A stretch of DNA of 64,000 nucleotides, from assembly GCA_903909605.1 (NCBI GenBank), contig CAIVWH010000023.1:33134-97133 (forward strand). Reading direction: 5' to 3'. A program made the position numbers and the translations under genes. Shown here piece after piece: positions 7,272-16,386 of this stretch. The notes under the pieces are model-generated. The model did no database searches. It was not told where the DNA came from and saw nothing but the letters and a program-made list of their open reading frames with translations. The DNA comes from an uncultured Micrococcales bacterium. Its GTDB lineage: Bacteria; Actinomycetota; Actinomycetes; Actinomycetales; Microbacteriaceae. The number at the start of each line of letters is the position of its first letter. Positions within the stretch are counted from its first letter, which is position 1.

Positions 7272-8668
7272 TGCAGTTTGTAGAACTTTCAGATGAGCAG
7301 CAGAAGCTGTTCGAATACATCGAATCGACCGATGCACATGTGTTCGTGACTGGGCGCGCCGGCACGGGTAAGTCGACGCTGCTGCAATACCTGATCGATA
7401 ACACCGGCAAGTCAGTTGCAGTCTGTGCCCCGACCGGCGTAGCCGCCCTCAATGTTGGCGGCCGCACTATCCACTCGCTGTTCGGGTTTCCTATTGGTTT
7501 GCTGGGCAAGACCGACATCACTAAGCATCTGAACCGCCGCGTGCGCGAGGTCTTGCGGGCGATAGACATGCTGGTCATCGACGAGGTTTCGATGGTGAAC
7601 CCAGACATTCTCGATGCCATGGATAAGCAGTTGCGCGCCGCCCGAGGAAAGCGAGGCCTGCCGTTCGGCGGTGCCCAGATTGTCATGTTCGGCGATGTCT
7701 ATCAGCTTCCGCCCATTCCGCCGAAGGGCGAAGATGGCGCATACATGGCCGAGAACTACCAGAGCAACTGGTTCTTTCACGCGCACGTTTGGCGTGAGGC
7801 AAGCCTCGAACGCTACGAGCTGATCGAAATCTTCAGACAAAAAGACGGCCGCTTCAAAGACATCTTGAACGCGATTCGCGACGGCTCAGTCACGCAAGAC
7901 ATGCTCGACGAGTTGAATCAGCACGCTGTGCGCGACGTGCCCGACGACGACATTTTGCGCCTGAAAACAATCAACGAAAGTGTCGATACTCACAACCGCA
8001 CGAAGTTGTCAAAGCTCACCGCAAAGTCGCACATCTATCACGCGCAGATTCCCTTGGGCGACGTAACCGACTTTCGACAGGCTCCCGCCGAGCCGGCAAT
8101 TGAGCTCAAGCCCGGCGCGCAGGTGATGTTTATCAAGAACGATGACTCAAGCCCGCACAAGGATGAAGATGGCCGCGCGATGCAACGCTGGGTCAACGGC
8201 ACCATCGGTCACGTGGTTGAGATCAAGAATGATGCCCACCTAACCGTTGACGTTGACGGCGAACTGCTCGACGTTGGTCGCTCAAAATGGGAAAAGGTGA
8301 CGTACTCAATCGAGGAATTCTTCGATGACACCGCGGGCAAGGTGCGCGAGAAGCTGGTTGCGGTGCCAGTTGCCGAATACCGCCAGATTCCGTTGAGGCT
8401 GGCCTGGGCGGTCACCGTGCACAAGTCACAGGGGCAGACCTATGACCAGGTGGCTATCGACTTTGGCACGCGAGTCTTCGCAGCCGGCCAGGCATACGTG
8501 GCCCTCAGCCGAGTTCGTTCGCTCGAGGGCCTTTATTTAACTAGGCCTCTGCGCATGGACGACATTAAAGTTGATAGGTACGTGCAAGCGTTTATGGCAG
8601 GTCACCACAGTGCCGCGACGCCAGAGCTGGAAGAACCAGACGAGCCACTTTTTCCAGACGAGGACTAA
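7271..8668 (+). CDS. Pif1/RecD-like superfamily 1B DNA helicase
   Basis: This 465-residue cytosolic helicase has Walker A GRAGTGKST at residues 28-36, Walker B MLVIDEVSM, FGDVYQLPPI (motif III), and the C-terminal motifs VHKSQGQTYDQV and YVALSRVRSLEGLYL typical of Pif1/RecD enzymes. It is shorter than eukaryotic Pif1, with no extra N-terminal domain. It likely unwinds 5'-3' during repair or at structured DNA; this is inferred from family. The start ATG overlaps the upstream stop by one base, so it is translationally coupled to the CopD/CtaG gene with no obvious functional link. Confidence 0.92.
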   Translation: MQFVELSDEQQKLFEYIESTDAHVFVTGRAGTGKSTLLQYLIDNTGKSVAVCAPTGVAALNVGGRTIHSLFGFPIGLLGKTDITKHLNRRVREVLRAIDMLVIDEVSMVNPDILDAMDKQLRAARGKRGLPFGGAQIVMFGDVYQLPPIPPKGEDGAYMAENYQSNWFFHAHVWREASLERYELIEIFRQKDGRFKDILNAIRDGSVTQDMLDELNQHAVRDVPDDDILRLKTINESVDTHNRTKLSKLTAKSHIYHAQIPLGDVTDFRQAPAEPAIELKPGAQVMFIKNDDSSPHKDEDGRAMQRWVNGTIGHVVEIKNDAHLTVDVDGELLDVGRSKWEKVTYSIEEFFDDTAGKVREKLVAVPVAEYRQIPLRLAWAVTVHKSQGQTYDQVAIDFGTRVFAAGQAYVALSRVRSLEGLYLTRPLRMDDIKVDRYVQAFMAGHHSAATPELEEPDEPLFPDED

Positions 8669-8671
8669 ATC

Positions 8672-10828
8672 ATGAAGCGCTACGGAACCCTTTTAGTACG
8701 TAGACGCAAAATGGCCCTGGTCGCATTCGTTGCCCTGATTGCCGTTAGCGCGATCTGGGGTCTGCAGGTGTTCGGCTTGCTCAAGGCTGGCGGTTACGAC
8801 AATCCAAACAGCGACTCAACCAAGGTGACAAAACTCCTGGAGACTCAGTTCAACAGCCAGGTGCCAGAGGTTGTGCTGGTGGCAGACATGCCGAGCTATG
8901 TCGACAATCCCTCAAACTCCGCCATCGCTTCGGATCTCACTAGCGCCCTGCAAAAAGTTCAAGGCGTGAAGTCGGTTTCGAGCTACTTCACGCTCGGCCA
9001 CACTCCGTCGCTTCGAAGCACCGATGGCAAGGCCGCCTACTTCTTCGTGAAACTCAATGACAACGTGACCCAGTCTTCTGTCGGAAAAGCCATTGCCGAC
9101 AAGTTCACTGGAAATTTTGAGTCGGCAAAAGTCTATGTTGCTGGCTTTGCTGCCATTAGCGCGGACATCAACGGTCAAATTTCTAAAGACCTTACCTTCG
9201 CAGAATCAATCGCGATTCCACTTACAGTCGTGCTGATGTTTTTCGTTTTCGGTTCGCTGGTTTCGGCGGGGCTGCCAATTCTGGTTGCCGGCTTATCCAT
9301 CGTTGGTTCTTTCAGTGCGGTGTGGCTCTACGCGCAGTTCAATGACACATCCGTGTTCTCGGTGAACCTGATTACGGGCATGGGTCTCGGTCTCGGAATC
9401 GATTATGCGTTGCTAATTGTGAATCGCTTTCGCGAGGAACGCGCTCGCGGTGAGAGTGTCGAAGATTCGGTGGTGAAGACAATCGGTTCAGCCGGTCGCA
9501 CCGTTTTGTTTAGCGGCCTGACAGTTTCGATTGTTCTCGCCTCGATGGCGTTTTTCCCTCAGTATTTCCTGCGCTCATTCGCCCTAGGCGGCGTGGTTGT
9601 CGTCATGCTTGCGGTTGCGGCTGCGCTGGTCGCGCTGCCAGCACTCCTGGCAATCATTGGCGACGGCGTGAACAAGCTGCACCTGGCCCGCCAGGCCGTC
9701 AAGCCCATGGAGTCTGGCATCTGGGCGGCAACCGCGCGCTTCGTGATGAAGCGCCCAATCGCCGTGACGCTGGTTACGCTGCTCGCCCTAGGTGGGCTCA
9801 TGAGCCTGATGGGCAGCGTGCAGTTCGGGCAGGTCGATGACCGCATTCTTCCGCCGAGCAACCGCTCAGTGATTGCCAACAACGTGATTCGCACCCGCTT
9901 CAGCGGTCGCGAAGGCAGCCCGGTCGAGATCATGGTTCAAGGGGCAAGCGACCAGCAAATCATCGATTTCACAACCTCGCTTTCTCAGCAGAAGCACATT
10001 GTTAGGGCTCAGAGCATGGCGGGTATCGCCCAGGATGGCCAACTCGATCGCGGATATGCTCAGATGTTCGCGTCTTATGCCCACGGCGATTACCAGCGCA
10101 TCCAGGCGATAAGCGATGTTGAACCTCGATCGCCTCAGGGCTTGACCCTGACTGACGCAATTCGCAAACTTCAAATCAGCGGCGCGAAGATTTTGGTTGG
10201 CGGAAGTGCTGCGATTTATACCGACTCGCAACAGGGCATCGAGCACGAGCTGCCAACGGTCTTGCTTTGGATAGTCATCTGGACTTTGGTGTTGATGTTC
10301 TTGTTTACCGGTTCCGTGATCTTGCCAATCAAAGCAGTGCTGCTCAACATGGCATCGCTTGCAGCAACAATCGGATTCCTCACCTGGGTCTTCATCGGCG
10401 GCAATCTCAAGTGGCTAATTGGCGATTTCTATGTCACCGGAACAATTGATACATCTTCGTTGGTTTTGGTTTTGATTGTGGCGTTTGGTTTGTCTATGGA
10501 CTACGAGCTGTTCTTGCTCAGTCGAATCAAAGAGCAACACGATATAGGCTTGGGCACCACCGAATCGGTGGCCATCGGATTGCAGCGCAGCGGCCGCATC
10601 ATCACGGCCGCCGCACTTGTGCTTGCGGTTTCATTCTTCGCGTTTGTGACCTCTGGCGTAAGCATCATGAAGATGCTCGGCCTTGGGATCGCGTTTGCGA
10701 TCTTGCTCGACGCAACCGTGATTCGTGCCCTCTTGGTTCCTGCCTTGATGCGGTTATTCGGAAAGTTGAATTGGTGGGCACCGAAGTGGCTCAAGTGGGT
10801 CTATCACAAGGTCGGACTAGACCACTAG
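8672..10828 (+). CDS. MMPL-family (RND superfamily) membrane transporter
   Basis: This 718-residue protein has two repeats of one transmembrane helix, a large extracytoplasmic loop and five further helices. The segment GMGLGLGIDYALLIVNRFREE and its partner FGLSMDYELFLLSRIKEQ carry the proton-relay Asp residues of MMPL proteins. The family exports lipids, glycolipid precursors or hydrophobic compounds using proton motive force; the substrate cannot be told here. It starts 3 nt after the helicase stop, in the same operon. Nothing in the 22-bp gap to the convergent gene resembles a strong terminator. Confidence 0.9.
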   Translation: MKRYGTLLVRRRKMALVAFVALIAVSAIWGLQVFGLLKAGGYDNPNSDSTKVTKLLETQFNSQVPEVVLVADMPSYVDNPSNSAIASDLTSALQKVQGVKSVSSYFTLGHTPSLRSTDGKAAYFFVKLNDNVTQSSVGKAIADKFTGNFESAKVYVAGFAAISADINGQISKDLTFAESIAIPLTVVLMFFVFGSLVSAGLPILVAGLSIVGSFSAVWLYAQFNDTSVFSVNLITGMGLGLGIDYALLIVNRFREERARGESVEDSVVKTIGSAGRTVLFSGLTVSIVLASMAFFPQYFLRSFALGGVVVVMLAVAAALVALPALLAIIGDGVNKLHLARQAVKPMESGIWAATARFVMKRPIAVTLVTLLALGGLMSLMGSVQFGQVDDRILPPSNRSVIANNVIRTRFSGREGSPVEIMVQGASDQQIIDFTTSLSQQKHIVRAQSMAGIAQDGQLDRGYAQMFASYAHGDYQRIQAISDVEPRSPQGLTLTDAIRKLQISGAKILVGGSAAIYTDSQQGIEHELPTVLLWIVIWTLVLMFLFTGSVILPIKAVLLNMASLAATIGFLTWVFIGGNLKWLIGDFYVTGTIDTSSLVLVLIVAFGLSMDYELFLLSRIKEQHDIGLGTTESVAIGLQRSGRIITAAALVLAVSFFAFVTSGVSIMKMLGLGIAFAILLDATVIRALLVPALMRLFGKLNWWAPKWLKWVYHKVGLDH

Positions 10829-10850
10829 GTCGCGCCACTCCTACTTCGGG

Positions 10851-11648
10851 CTACCAGCCAAGTCGGCGCGCGACCACTTCAGCCTGAGCCAGCTGACGGT
10901 CGGTCAAGACTCCGGCTCCTGCTGCCAGGGCAATCGAAAGCAATTCGCGACCACACTCGTCAACCGTTCTGGTCTGGGCGGTAGTTAGCTGCTGCCCAAA
11001 TGCCGGGTATTGGCGCTCGAAACGACGCAGCGAGGCTAGGTTGTCGGTCAGGTGCTCGGTCCCCTCAGCCACTGGCATCCAGTGACGAATTAAGCCCACT
11101 AATGCAGCCACTGCCCAGCTGCGCACATGCTCGCCTGCGATCAGCAACTCGCCACGACGGGCACGGCCAACCCCGATGAGCACCTGACAGAGCAGCAGCT
11201 CGTATTGGGCCTCTGGGTGGTAGCGGGTGGTACGGGCCTCGTTCGAGGCGGCCGAGGACTTGGCCTGCAGGGCGGCCATCCTGGTTTCTAGGTTGCCCAC
11301 CTTGTCGAGGGCGACCAGGAAGTAGTTGGCGCCGGCCATTTCAAGTTCAGAGTCGTTGAACACGGCGAACTCGAGCACGTGACCCGAGTGGAAGACCACT
11401 TTAAGGCCATGTTCAGTTTCGCGCGGGCTGAGAGCAATCTGGTCGGCATCGGGGAGCCAGCTAAGGTCTTGACGAAGCTTCTCGGCCGAGCCCTCTTTGG
11501 CAACTAAATAGAAATCGTGGTCGCTCCATTCGTCGATGCGCGAGTGGTCGGCCGCCGAACCCACAAATACCAGACCGATGACGCGCTCGTCAGCCGAGAG
11601 GCTTGCCGTCATTCGCTGTTCGAAAGCGAGAAACTCTTCTTTCTTCAT
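10851..11648 (-). CDS. Nucleotidyltransferase-domain protein (aminoglycoside-adenylyltransferase-like)
   Basis: This is a 265-residue cytosolic protein. The nucleotidyltransferase fingerprint is clear: GSAADHS at about 30-36 and DEWSDHD at 39-45, with the metal-binding Asp pair. The rest resembles family members distantly related to aminoglycoside 6-adenylyltransferases, so resistance cannot be assumed. The start at 11648 is chosen because CATACT lies 6 nt upstream, as in other leaderless genes here; the frame stays open further upstream but would run into dcd. It is divergent from dcd, 60 bp apart. Confidence 0.75.
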   Translation of the reverse strand: MKKEEFLAFEQRMTASLSADERVIGLVFVGSAADHSRIDEWSDHDFYLVAKEGSAEKLRQDLSWLPDADQIALSPRETEHGLKVVFHSGHVLEFAVFNDSELEMAGANYFLVALDKVGNLETRMAALQAKSSAASNEARTTRYHPEAQYELLLCQVLIGVGRARRGELLIAGEHVRSWAVAALVGLIRHWMPVAEGTEHLTDNLASLRRFERQYPAFGQQLTTAQTRTVDECGRELLSIALAAGAGVLTDRQLAQAEVVARRLGW

Positions 11649-11708
11649 GGTGCCAGTATGCCAACCATCGGCAAATCGAGAAGCGCGGTCAGCGGTAAAA
11701 TTTGAGGC

Positions 11709-12305
11709 ATGTTGATGTCTGATCGCGATATTCGTGCCGAACTTGAATCTGGCCGTATCGGCCTCGAACCGCTCGAGATGGATTTGCTGCAGCCTTCGTC
11801 TTTCGACGTGCGACTCGACCGCTTCTTTCGTCTTTTCGATAACCACAAGTATCCGTTCATCGATCCTGCTGAAAACCAGGATGAACTCACCCGCCTAATC
11901 GAAGTCGATCCGAACGAACCGTTCATTCTGCACCCTGGAGAATTTGTATTGGGGTCGACCTACGAATTCGTTTCGCTGCCAGATGATATCGCCGCTCGAC
12001 TCGAAGGAAAGTCGTCGCTTGGTCGCCTTGGGTTGCTCACGCACTCAACCGCAGGATTCGTTGACCCAGGTTTCAAGGGTCACGTCACTCTCGAACTTTC
12101 AAACGTTGCAACTTTGCCGATCAAGCTCTGGCCGGGAATGAAGATCGGTCAACTCTGCTTCTTCAAGCTGTCGAGCCCGAGCGAGAGCCCATACGGTTCA
12201 GAAAAATACAACTCGCGTTACCAGGGGCAGCGTGGCCCGACTGCTTCGCGCTCGTACAAGAACTTCTATCGCACGGATGTCGGCAACGAACCGCTCGATC
12301 AATAG
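11709..12305 (+). CDS. dcd: dCTP deaminase (probably bifunctional dCTP deaminase/dUTPase)
   Basis: This 198-residue enzyme closely follows mycobacterial Dcd: [63 protein letters not shown] and [18 protein letters not shown]. It deaminates dCTP for dTTP synthesis; mycobacterial members also hydrolyse dUTP to dUMP. The first ATG is retained because the homologue also begins MLxSDRD, and TAAAAT lies 7 nt upstream (leaderless). Confidence 0.96.
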   Translation: MLMSDRDIRAELESGRIGLEPLEMDLLQPSSFDVRLDRFFRLFDNHKYPFIDPAENQDELTRLIEVDPNEPFILHPGEFVLGSTYEFVSLPDDIAARLEGKSSLGRLGLLTHSTAGFVDPGFKGHVTLELSNVATLPIKLWPGMKIGQLCFFKLSSPSESPYGSEKYNSRYQGQRGPTASRSYKNFYRTDVGNEPLDQ

Positions 12306-12332
12306 GCGAGCAAGCAAACAGCCTCAACGAAA

Positions 12333-12358
12333 GATGCCCACCATTGCAGGTGGGCATC
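12333..12358. terminator. Bidirectional terminator between dcd and the MFS gene
   Basis: A 10-bp perfect stem, GATGCCCACC / GGTGGGCATC with a 6-nt loop, lies between the two convergent genes. A short TTTC run follows it on the minus strand; on the plus strand AATCGTTT follows. It probably serves both genes. Confidence 0.7.
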
Positions 12359-12371
12359 AATCGTTTAACGA

Positions 12372-13685
12372 CTAATCGTGTTGCACTTCGCCAGGGTTCG
12401 GGTGCACGCGCAGCAGAAGCCCGAGACCAACTGCGAGCACCAACACGATTGCCAGGATGCCCCAGACAGTCGGGTTGGCAACCTTGGCCGAGATGGCCGC
12501 GCTCACGGTGATCGACCAGAGCAGCGGCGCGATGAAGCTCATTGCCTCGCCACTGGTTTGGTAGAGACCGAAGATCTCGCCCTCGCGACCCTTTGGCGAA
12601 AGGCGTGCCACGAAGGTGCGGCTCGAGGCCTGTGCTGGACCAACGAATAGGCAGAGCAGCAAGCCACCAACCCAGTATGTGATTGAGCCCGCACCGGCAA
12701 AGGCAAAGATCGCAAGACCTGTGATGACCAGACCGCTAAGCGAGGCGACGATAGTTCGCTTGGTTCCAATGATGTCGTCGAGATAACCGCCGGTCACCGC
12801 ACCGATGCCTGCAACCACGCTGGCCGCAATGCCGAAGTAAATCACCATGTTGTGTGAGAAACCGAACGCGACTGATCCAAGCACTGCACCGAAGGTAAAG
12901 ACGCCGGCAAGTCCGTCGCGATAGATTGCGGAGGCAATCAAGAAGCGCAGCGCATCCGGCGATTGTTTTGCGAGGCGACGAATCTGTGCAAACAATTCTC
13001 GGTAACTCTGCAAGAAAGAAACCTTGGCCACAGAGTTGTCGCGTGGCAGTTCGGGAACCCAAATTGCAAGAGGAATGCTGAAGATCAACATCCACAAGCC
13101 CGAGAGCAAAAACATGATGCGAATGTTTTGCGCTTGGTCGGTGGTTCCAAACCACGGATGTACAGGCAAATAGAAACCAACGAGCGCAATCAACAACATC
13201 GCGATGCCACCGAGGTAGCCAAGGCCCCAGGCGAATCCAGAGAGACGCGCCATTTTGTCTGGCGTGCTGAGTTGCTTCAACATCGCGTAGTAATTCACCA
13301 TCGCGACTTCTTGAATCACGGCACCAACCCCGTAAAGCACGAGACCAAACATCAGGTAACTCGGATCTGGCATCACGAAGTAGGAGGCAAACATCAAAGC
13401 AATCAGGATGCCGCTGTTGACCAGCAACCAGAACTTGCGCCGACCAGATCGATCGCTGCGCCTGCCGATGACCGGGGCGACCAGCGCGACAATCAACCCG
13501 GCAATCCAGGTTGCGTTTCCGAGTTGGGCGGTGAGCTCATCCGTGTTCTTGCCGAACGACGACGACGTTATGTAGGTCGCGAAGATGAAGGTTTGGATGA
13601 TGGTGGGGTAGCTGTGTTCAGCCCAACCCCAGAGGGCCCAGGCTCGGGTGGCCAAGCGGGAGCGGCGAGCGTCGATGATTGCCAT
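12372..13685 (-). CDS. MFS transporter, UMF1/Atg22-like
   Basis: This 437-residue protein has about 12 transmembrane helices. The opening RAWALWGWAEHSYPTIIQTF and the APVIGRRSDRSGRRK loop resemble the UMF1/Atg22-like branch of the major facilitator superfamily. The substrate is unknown. The start at 13685 is preferred: TACCTT lies 6 nt upstream, the spacing of leaderless promoters in this window, though an in-frame TTG three codons earlier is possible. It is divergent from the dnaK operon. Confidence 0.85.
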   Translation of the reverse strand: MAIIDARRSRLATRAWALWGWAEHSYPTIIQTFIFATYITSSSFGKNTDELTAQLGNATWIAGLIVALVAPVIGRRSDRSGRRKFWLLVNSGILIALMFASYFVMPDPSYLMFGLVLYGVGAVIQEVAMVNYYAMLKQLSTPDKMARLSGFAWGLGYLGGIAMLLIALVGFYLPVHPWFGTTDQAQNIRIMFLLSGLWMLIFSIPLAIWVPELPRDNSVAKVSFLQSYRELFAQIRRLAKQSPDALRFLIASAIYRDGLAGVFTFGAVLGSVAFGFSHNMVIYFGIAASVVAGIGAVTGGYLDDIIGTKRTIVASLSGLVITGLAIFAFAGAGSITYWVGGLLLCLFVGPAQASSRTFVARLSPKGREGEIFGLYQTSGEAMSFIAPLLWSITVSAAISAKVANPTVWGILAIVLVLAVGLGLLLRVHPNPGEVQHD

Positions 13686-13787
13686 AGGCAACAAGGTAGC
13701 GGCAAAGCGACTCGCCAGAGCCGGTTTGATGAGATTTGCCTTGGCGGAGGAAATGGCGGCGGACTCGGCGCGGCGCGGGGTCGCAGA

Positions 13788-13808
13788 CTTGAGTCAAAGA
13801 CACTCAAG
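13788..13808. promoter_or_regulatory. HAIR operator 1 (HspR site)
   Basis: CTTGAGT-N7-ACTCAAG is a perfect HAIR element, the known binding site of the repressor HspR in Actinobacteria. It lies upstream of the dnaK -35 box. HspR is encoded in the operon. Confidence 0.93.
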
Positions 13809-13823
13809 TTTTTCGAGAAATGC

Positions 13824-13852
13824 TTGACAAATTTGCGGTTCGGTCACAAAAT
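13824..13852 (+). promoter_or_regulatory. dnaK operon promoter
   Basis: TTGACA at 13824-13829 and CAAAAT at 13847-13852, 17 nt apart, form a good vegetative promoter lying between and into the two HAIR sites. Repression by HspR, released on heat shock, follows from established biology of this operon. Confidence 0.75.
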
Positions 13853-13871
13853 TGAGTCAACGAGGCTCAAG
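13851..13871. promoter_or_regulatory. HAIR operator 2 (HspR site)
   Basis: ATTGAGT-N7-GCTCAAG matches HAIR with one changed base in each arm. It overlaps the -10 box. The right half-site is re-used in a second perfect palindrome, GGCTCAA-GTA-TTGAGCC (13864-13880), which may add a further half-site. Confidence 0.85.
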
Positions 13872-13930
13872 TATTGAGCCCAAGCAGAAAATAAGCCGGA
13901 TTCGGGCCGGCAAAGAAAGAGGAAACACAC

Positions 13931-15769
13931 ATGGCACGTGCAGTAGGCATCGACCTCGGCACCACCAACAGCGCGGTTAGCGTACTTGAGGGTGGCGAGC
14001 CGACAGTAATCGCGAACGCAGAAGGGTTCCGCACCACCCCTTCGATCGTGGCTTTCACCAAAGACGGAGAGGTGCTTGTCGGCGAGACCGCAAAGCGCCA
14101 GGCCGTCACCAACGTTGACCGAACCATCGCTTCGGTCAAGCGTCACATGGGCACCGACTGGAAGTTTGAAGTCGACGGCAAGAAGTACACCCCGCAGGAG
14201 ATCTCGGCCCGCATCCTGGCCAAGCTCAAGCGCGATGCAGAGACTTACCTGGGCGAGGCAGTGACCGACGCGGTAATTACCGTTCCGGCATACTTCAACG
14301 ACGCAGAGCGTCAGGCAACCAAGGAAGCCGGCGAAATCGCGGGCCTCAATGTTTTGCGCATCATCAACGAGCCAACCGCAGCCGCGCTCGCATACGGTCT
14401 CGACAAGGGCAAGCAGGATGAACTCATCCTGGTATTCGACCTCGGTGGCGGAACCTTCGACGTTTCGCTGCTCGAGGTTGGCAAGGATGACGACTTCTCG
14501 ACCATTCAGGTTCGCGCAACCTCGGGCGACAACAGACTCGGTGGCGACGACTGGGATGCACGCATCGTCGAGCACCTCGTCAAGAAGTTCAAGGAGACTA
14601 CCGGCGTCGACGTGTCGAAAGACAAGATCGCGCTGCAGCGTTTGAAGGAAGCAGCAGAGCAGGCGAAGAAGGAACTCTCGCAGTCGATGACCGCGAATGT
14701 TCAGTTGCCATATCTGTCGCTCACCGAGAACGGCCCAGCAAACCTGGACGAGTCAATCACCCGCGCACAGTTTGAGCAGATGACTGCCGACTTGCTCGAG
14801 CGCACCAAGAAGCCGTTCAACGACGTAATCAAAGAAGCAGGCATCAAGGTCTCTGACATTGCACACGTTGTGCTCGTTGGTGGATCAACTCGTATGCCGA
14901 TGGTTACCGACTTGGTCAAGCAGCTCACCGGAGGACAAGAACCAAACAAGGGCGTAAACCCGGATGAGGTTGTTGCCGTTGGTGCATCGCTTCAGGCTGG
15001 CGTGTTGAAGGGTGAACGCAAAGACGTTCTGCTCATCGATGTGACTCCACTTGCTCTAGGCATCGAGACCATGGGTGGCATCATGACCAAGTTGATCGAA
15101 CGCAACACTGCGATTCCGACCAAGCGGTCAGAGACCTTCACCACCGCGGCTGACAACCAGCCTTCGGTTTCGATCCAGGTATTCCAGGGCGAGCGCGAGT
15201 TCACCCGCGACAACAAGTCACTCGGCAACTTCGAGCTAACCGGCATCGCACCTGCACCTCGGGGTGTTCCACAGATTGAGGTAACCTTCGACATCGACGC
15301 TAACGGCATCGTGCACGTGTCTGCCAAAGACAAGGGCACCGGCAAGGAGCAGTCGATGACTATCACCGGTGGCTCTTCGCTCTCGAAGGAAGACATCGAG
15401 CGCATGGTCAAGGACGCCGAGGCTCACGCAGCCGAAGACAAGCAGCGTCGCGAAGACCAGGAGACTCGCAACAACGCCGAGCAGCTGGTTTACCAGACCG
15501 AGAAGCTGATCAAGGACAACGACGAGAAGTTGCCAGAGGACGTAAAGACTTCGGTTACGGCAGATGTCGATGCTCTGAAGACCGCGCTCGCGGGCGAAGA
15601 TGTCGCAGCGGTCAAGACCGCGTTCGACGCACTCGTCGAATCGCAGCAGAAGCTTGGCGAGGCAATCTACAAGGCACAGCCTGAGGGCGAAGCTGCGGCA
15701 GATGCAAATGCCTCGAACGAGGATGTTGTTGATGCTGAAGTTGTCGACGATGAGGACGAGCAGAAGTAA
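13931..15769 (+). CDS. dnaK: Chaperone protein DnaK (Hsp70)
   Basis: This 612-residue Hsp70 has an ATPase domain (1-360: [43 protein letters not shown]), a substrate-binding domain, and an acidic C-terminal tail ending [10 protein letters not shown]. It binds exposed hydrophobic segments of unfolded proteins, cycling with GrpE and DnaJ. AGAGG about 9 nt before the ATG is the ribosome-binding site. It is the first gene of the HspR-controlled operon. The length is normal for actinobacterial DnaK. Confidence 0.99.
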   Translation: MARAVGIDLGTTNSAVSVLEGGEPTVIANAEGFRTTPSIVAFTKDGEVLVGETAKRQAVTNVDRTIASVKRHMGTDWKFEVDGKKYTPQEISARILAKLKRDAETYLGEAVTDAVITVPAYFNDAERQATKEAGEIAGLNVLRIINEPTAAALAYGLDKGKQDELILVFDLGGGTFDVSLLEVGKDDDFSTIQVRATSGDNRLGGDDWDARIVEHLVKKFKETTGVDVSKDKIALQRLKEAAEQAKKELSQSMTANVQLPYLSLTENGPANLDESITRAQFEQMTADLLERTKKPFNDVIKEAGIKVSDIAHVVLVGGSTRMPMVTDLVKQLTGGQEPNKGVNPDEVVAVGASLQAGVLKGERKDVLLIDVTPLALGIETMGGIMTKLIERNTAIPTKRSETFTTAADNQPSVSIQVFQGEREFTRDNKSLGNFELTGIAPAPRGVPQIEVTFDIDANGIVHVSAKDKGTGKEQSMTITGGSSLSKEDIERMVKDAEAHAAEDKQRREDQETRNNAEQLVYQTEKLIKDNDEKLPEDVKTSVTADVDALKTALAGEDVAAVKTAFDALVESQQKLGEAIYKAQPEGEAAADANASNEDVVDAEVVDDEDEQK

Positions 15770-16359
15770 TGACGTTCGAAGGTAACTCAGGGAACGCAGA
15801 AGAATCGTCTGAAATTCACGATGCGACTTCGTCGCAATCTCTTTCAGACGAAACTTCTAGCGTCTCCAGCGATTCCATCAATACCGAAGAGCTAACCGTT
15901 GAAGACATTCTGTCTGCTGCCGAGAACCAGGATTCAGGTTCCAAAGAGGCAGAACTGATTGAAGATCTGCGAAGGTTGCAGGCCGAGTTTGTGAACTACA
16001 AAATGCGCGTGGAGCGCGATCGTGATTTGTCGCGCAACAACGCAATCGCAGAAGTTTTGCGTTCGTTGTTGCCGGCACTCGATGACCTCTCTCGCGCCGA
16101 AGCACATGGCGACCTCGAGGGGTCACCGTTTGCAGCAGTGGTTACCAAGTTGCGAGCATCCGTGGAAAAGTTTGGACTGCAGGCGTTTGGCGCAAAGGGC
16201 GACAAGTTCGACCCAGCGCTGCACAACGCACTCGTGCAAACACCAAACGCAGATGTCAACGACACCGTCATTGCCGAAGTGATTGAGGCTGGCTACCAGA
16301 TCGGCGATCGAATTGTTCGTCCGGCAATGGTTGCTGTCTTCATCCCAGCTGAGGGCTAA
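15769..16359 (+). CDS. grpE: Nucleotide exchange factor GrpE
   Basis: This 196-residue protein begins with an acidic, low-complexity segment. A coiled coil (ELIEDLRRLQAEFVNYKMRVERD) and the GrpE core follow: SLLPALDDLSRAEAHGD, AFGAKGDKFDPALHNALVQ and EAGYQIGDRIVRPAMVAV. It releases ADP from DnaK. Its ATG overlaps the dnaK stop by one base, so the two are translationally coupled. Confidence 0.97.
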   Translation: MTFEGNSGNAEESSEIHDATSSQSLSDETSSVSSDSINTEELTVEDILSAAENQDSGSKEAELIEDLRRLQAEFVNYKMRVERDRDLSRNNAIAEVLRSLLPALDDLSRAEAHGDLEGSPFAAVVTKLRASVEKFGLQAFGAKGDKFDPALHNALVQTPNADVNDTVIAEVIEAGYQIGDRIVRPAMVAVFIPAEG

Positions 16360-16386
16360 AGAACTAAGCAGAAGGACTCACCAAAG

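Noticed and set aside
10851..11648. Aminoglycoside resistance gene
   Set aside because: Only the general nucleotidyltransferase signature is seen; the rest is too far from known resistance enzymes.
12963..13877. Long plus-strand open frame (about 300 codons) over the MFS gene and the dnaK promoter
   Set aside because: It is the complement of a real membrane protein gene, rich in His/Arg/Gln, and runs through the HAIR operators.
13844..14575. Long open frame antisense to the start of dnaK
   Set aside because: It is a composition shadow of the dnaK reading frame; no ribosome-binding site and no family motif.
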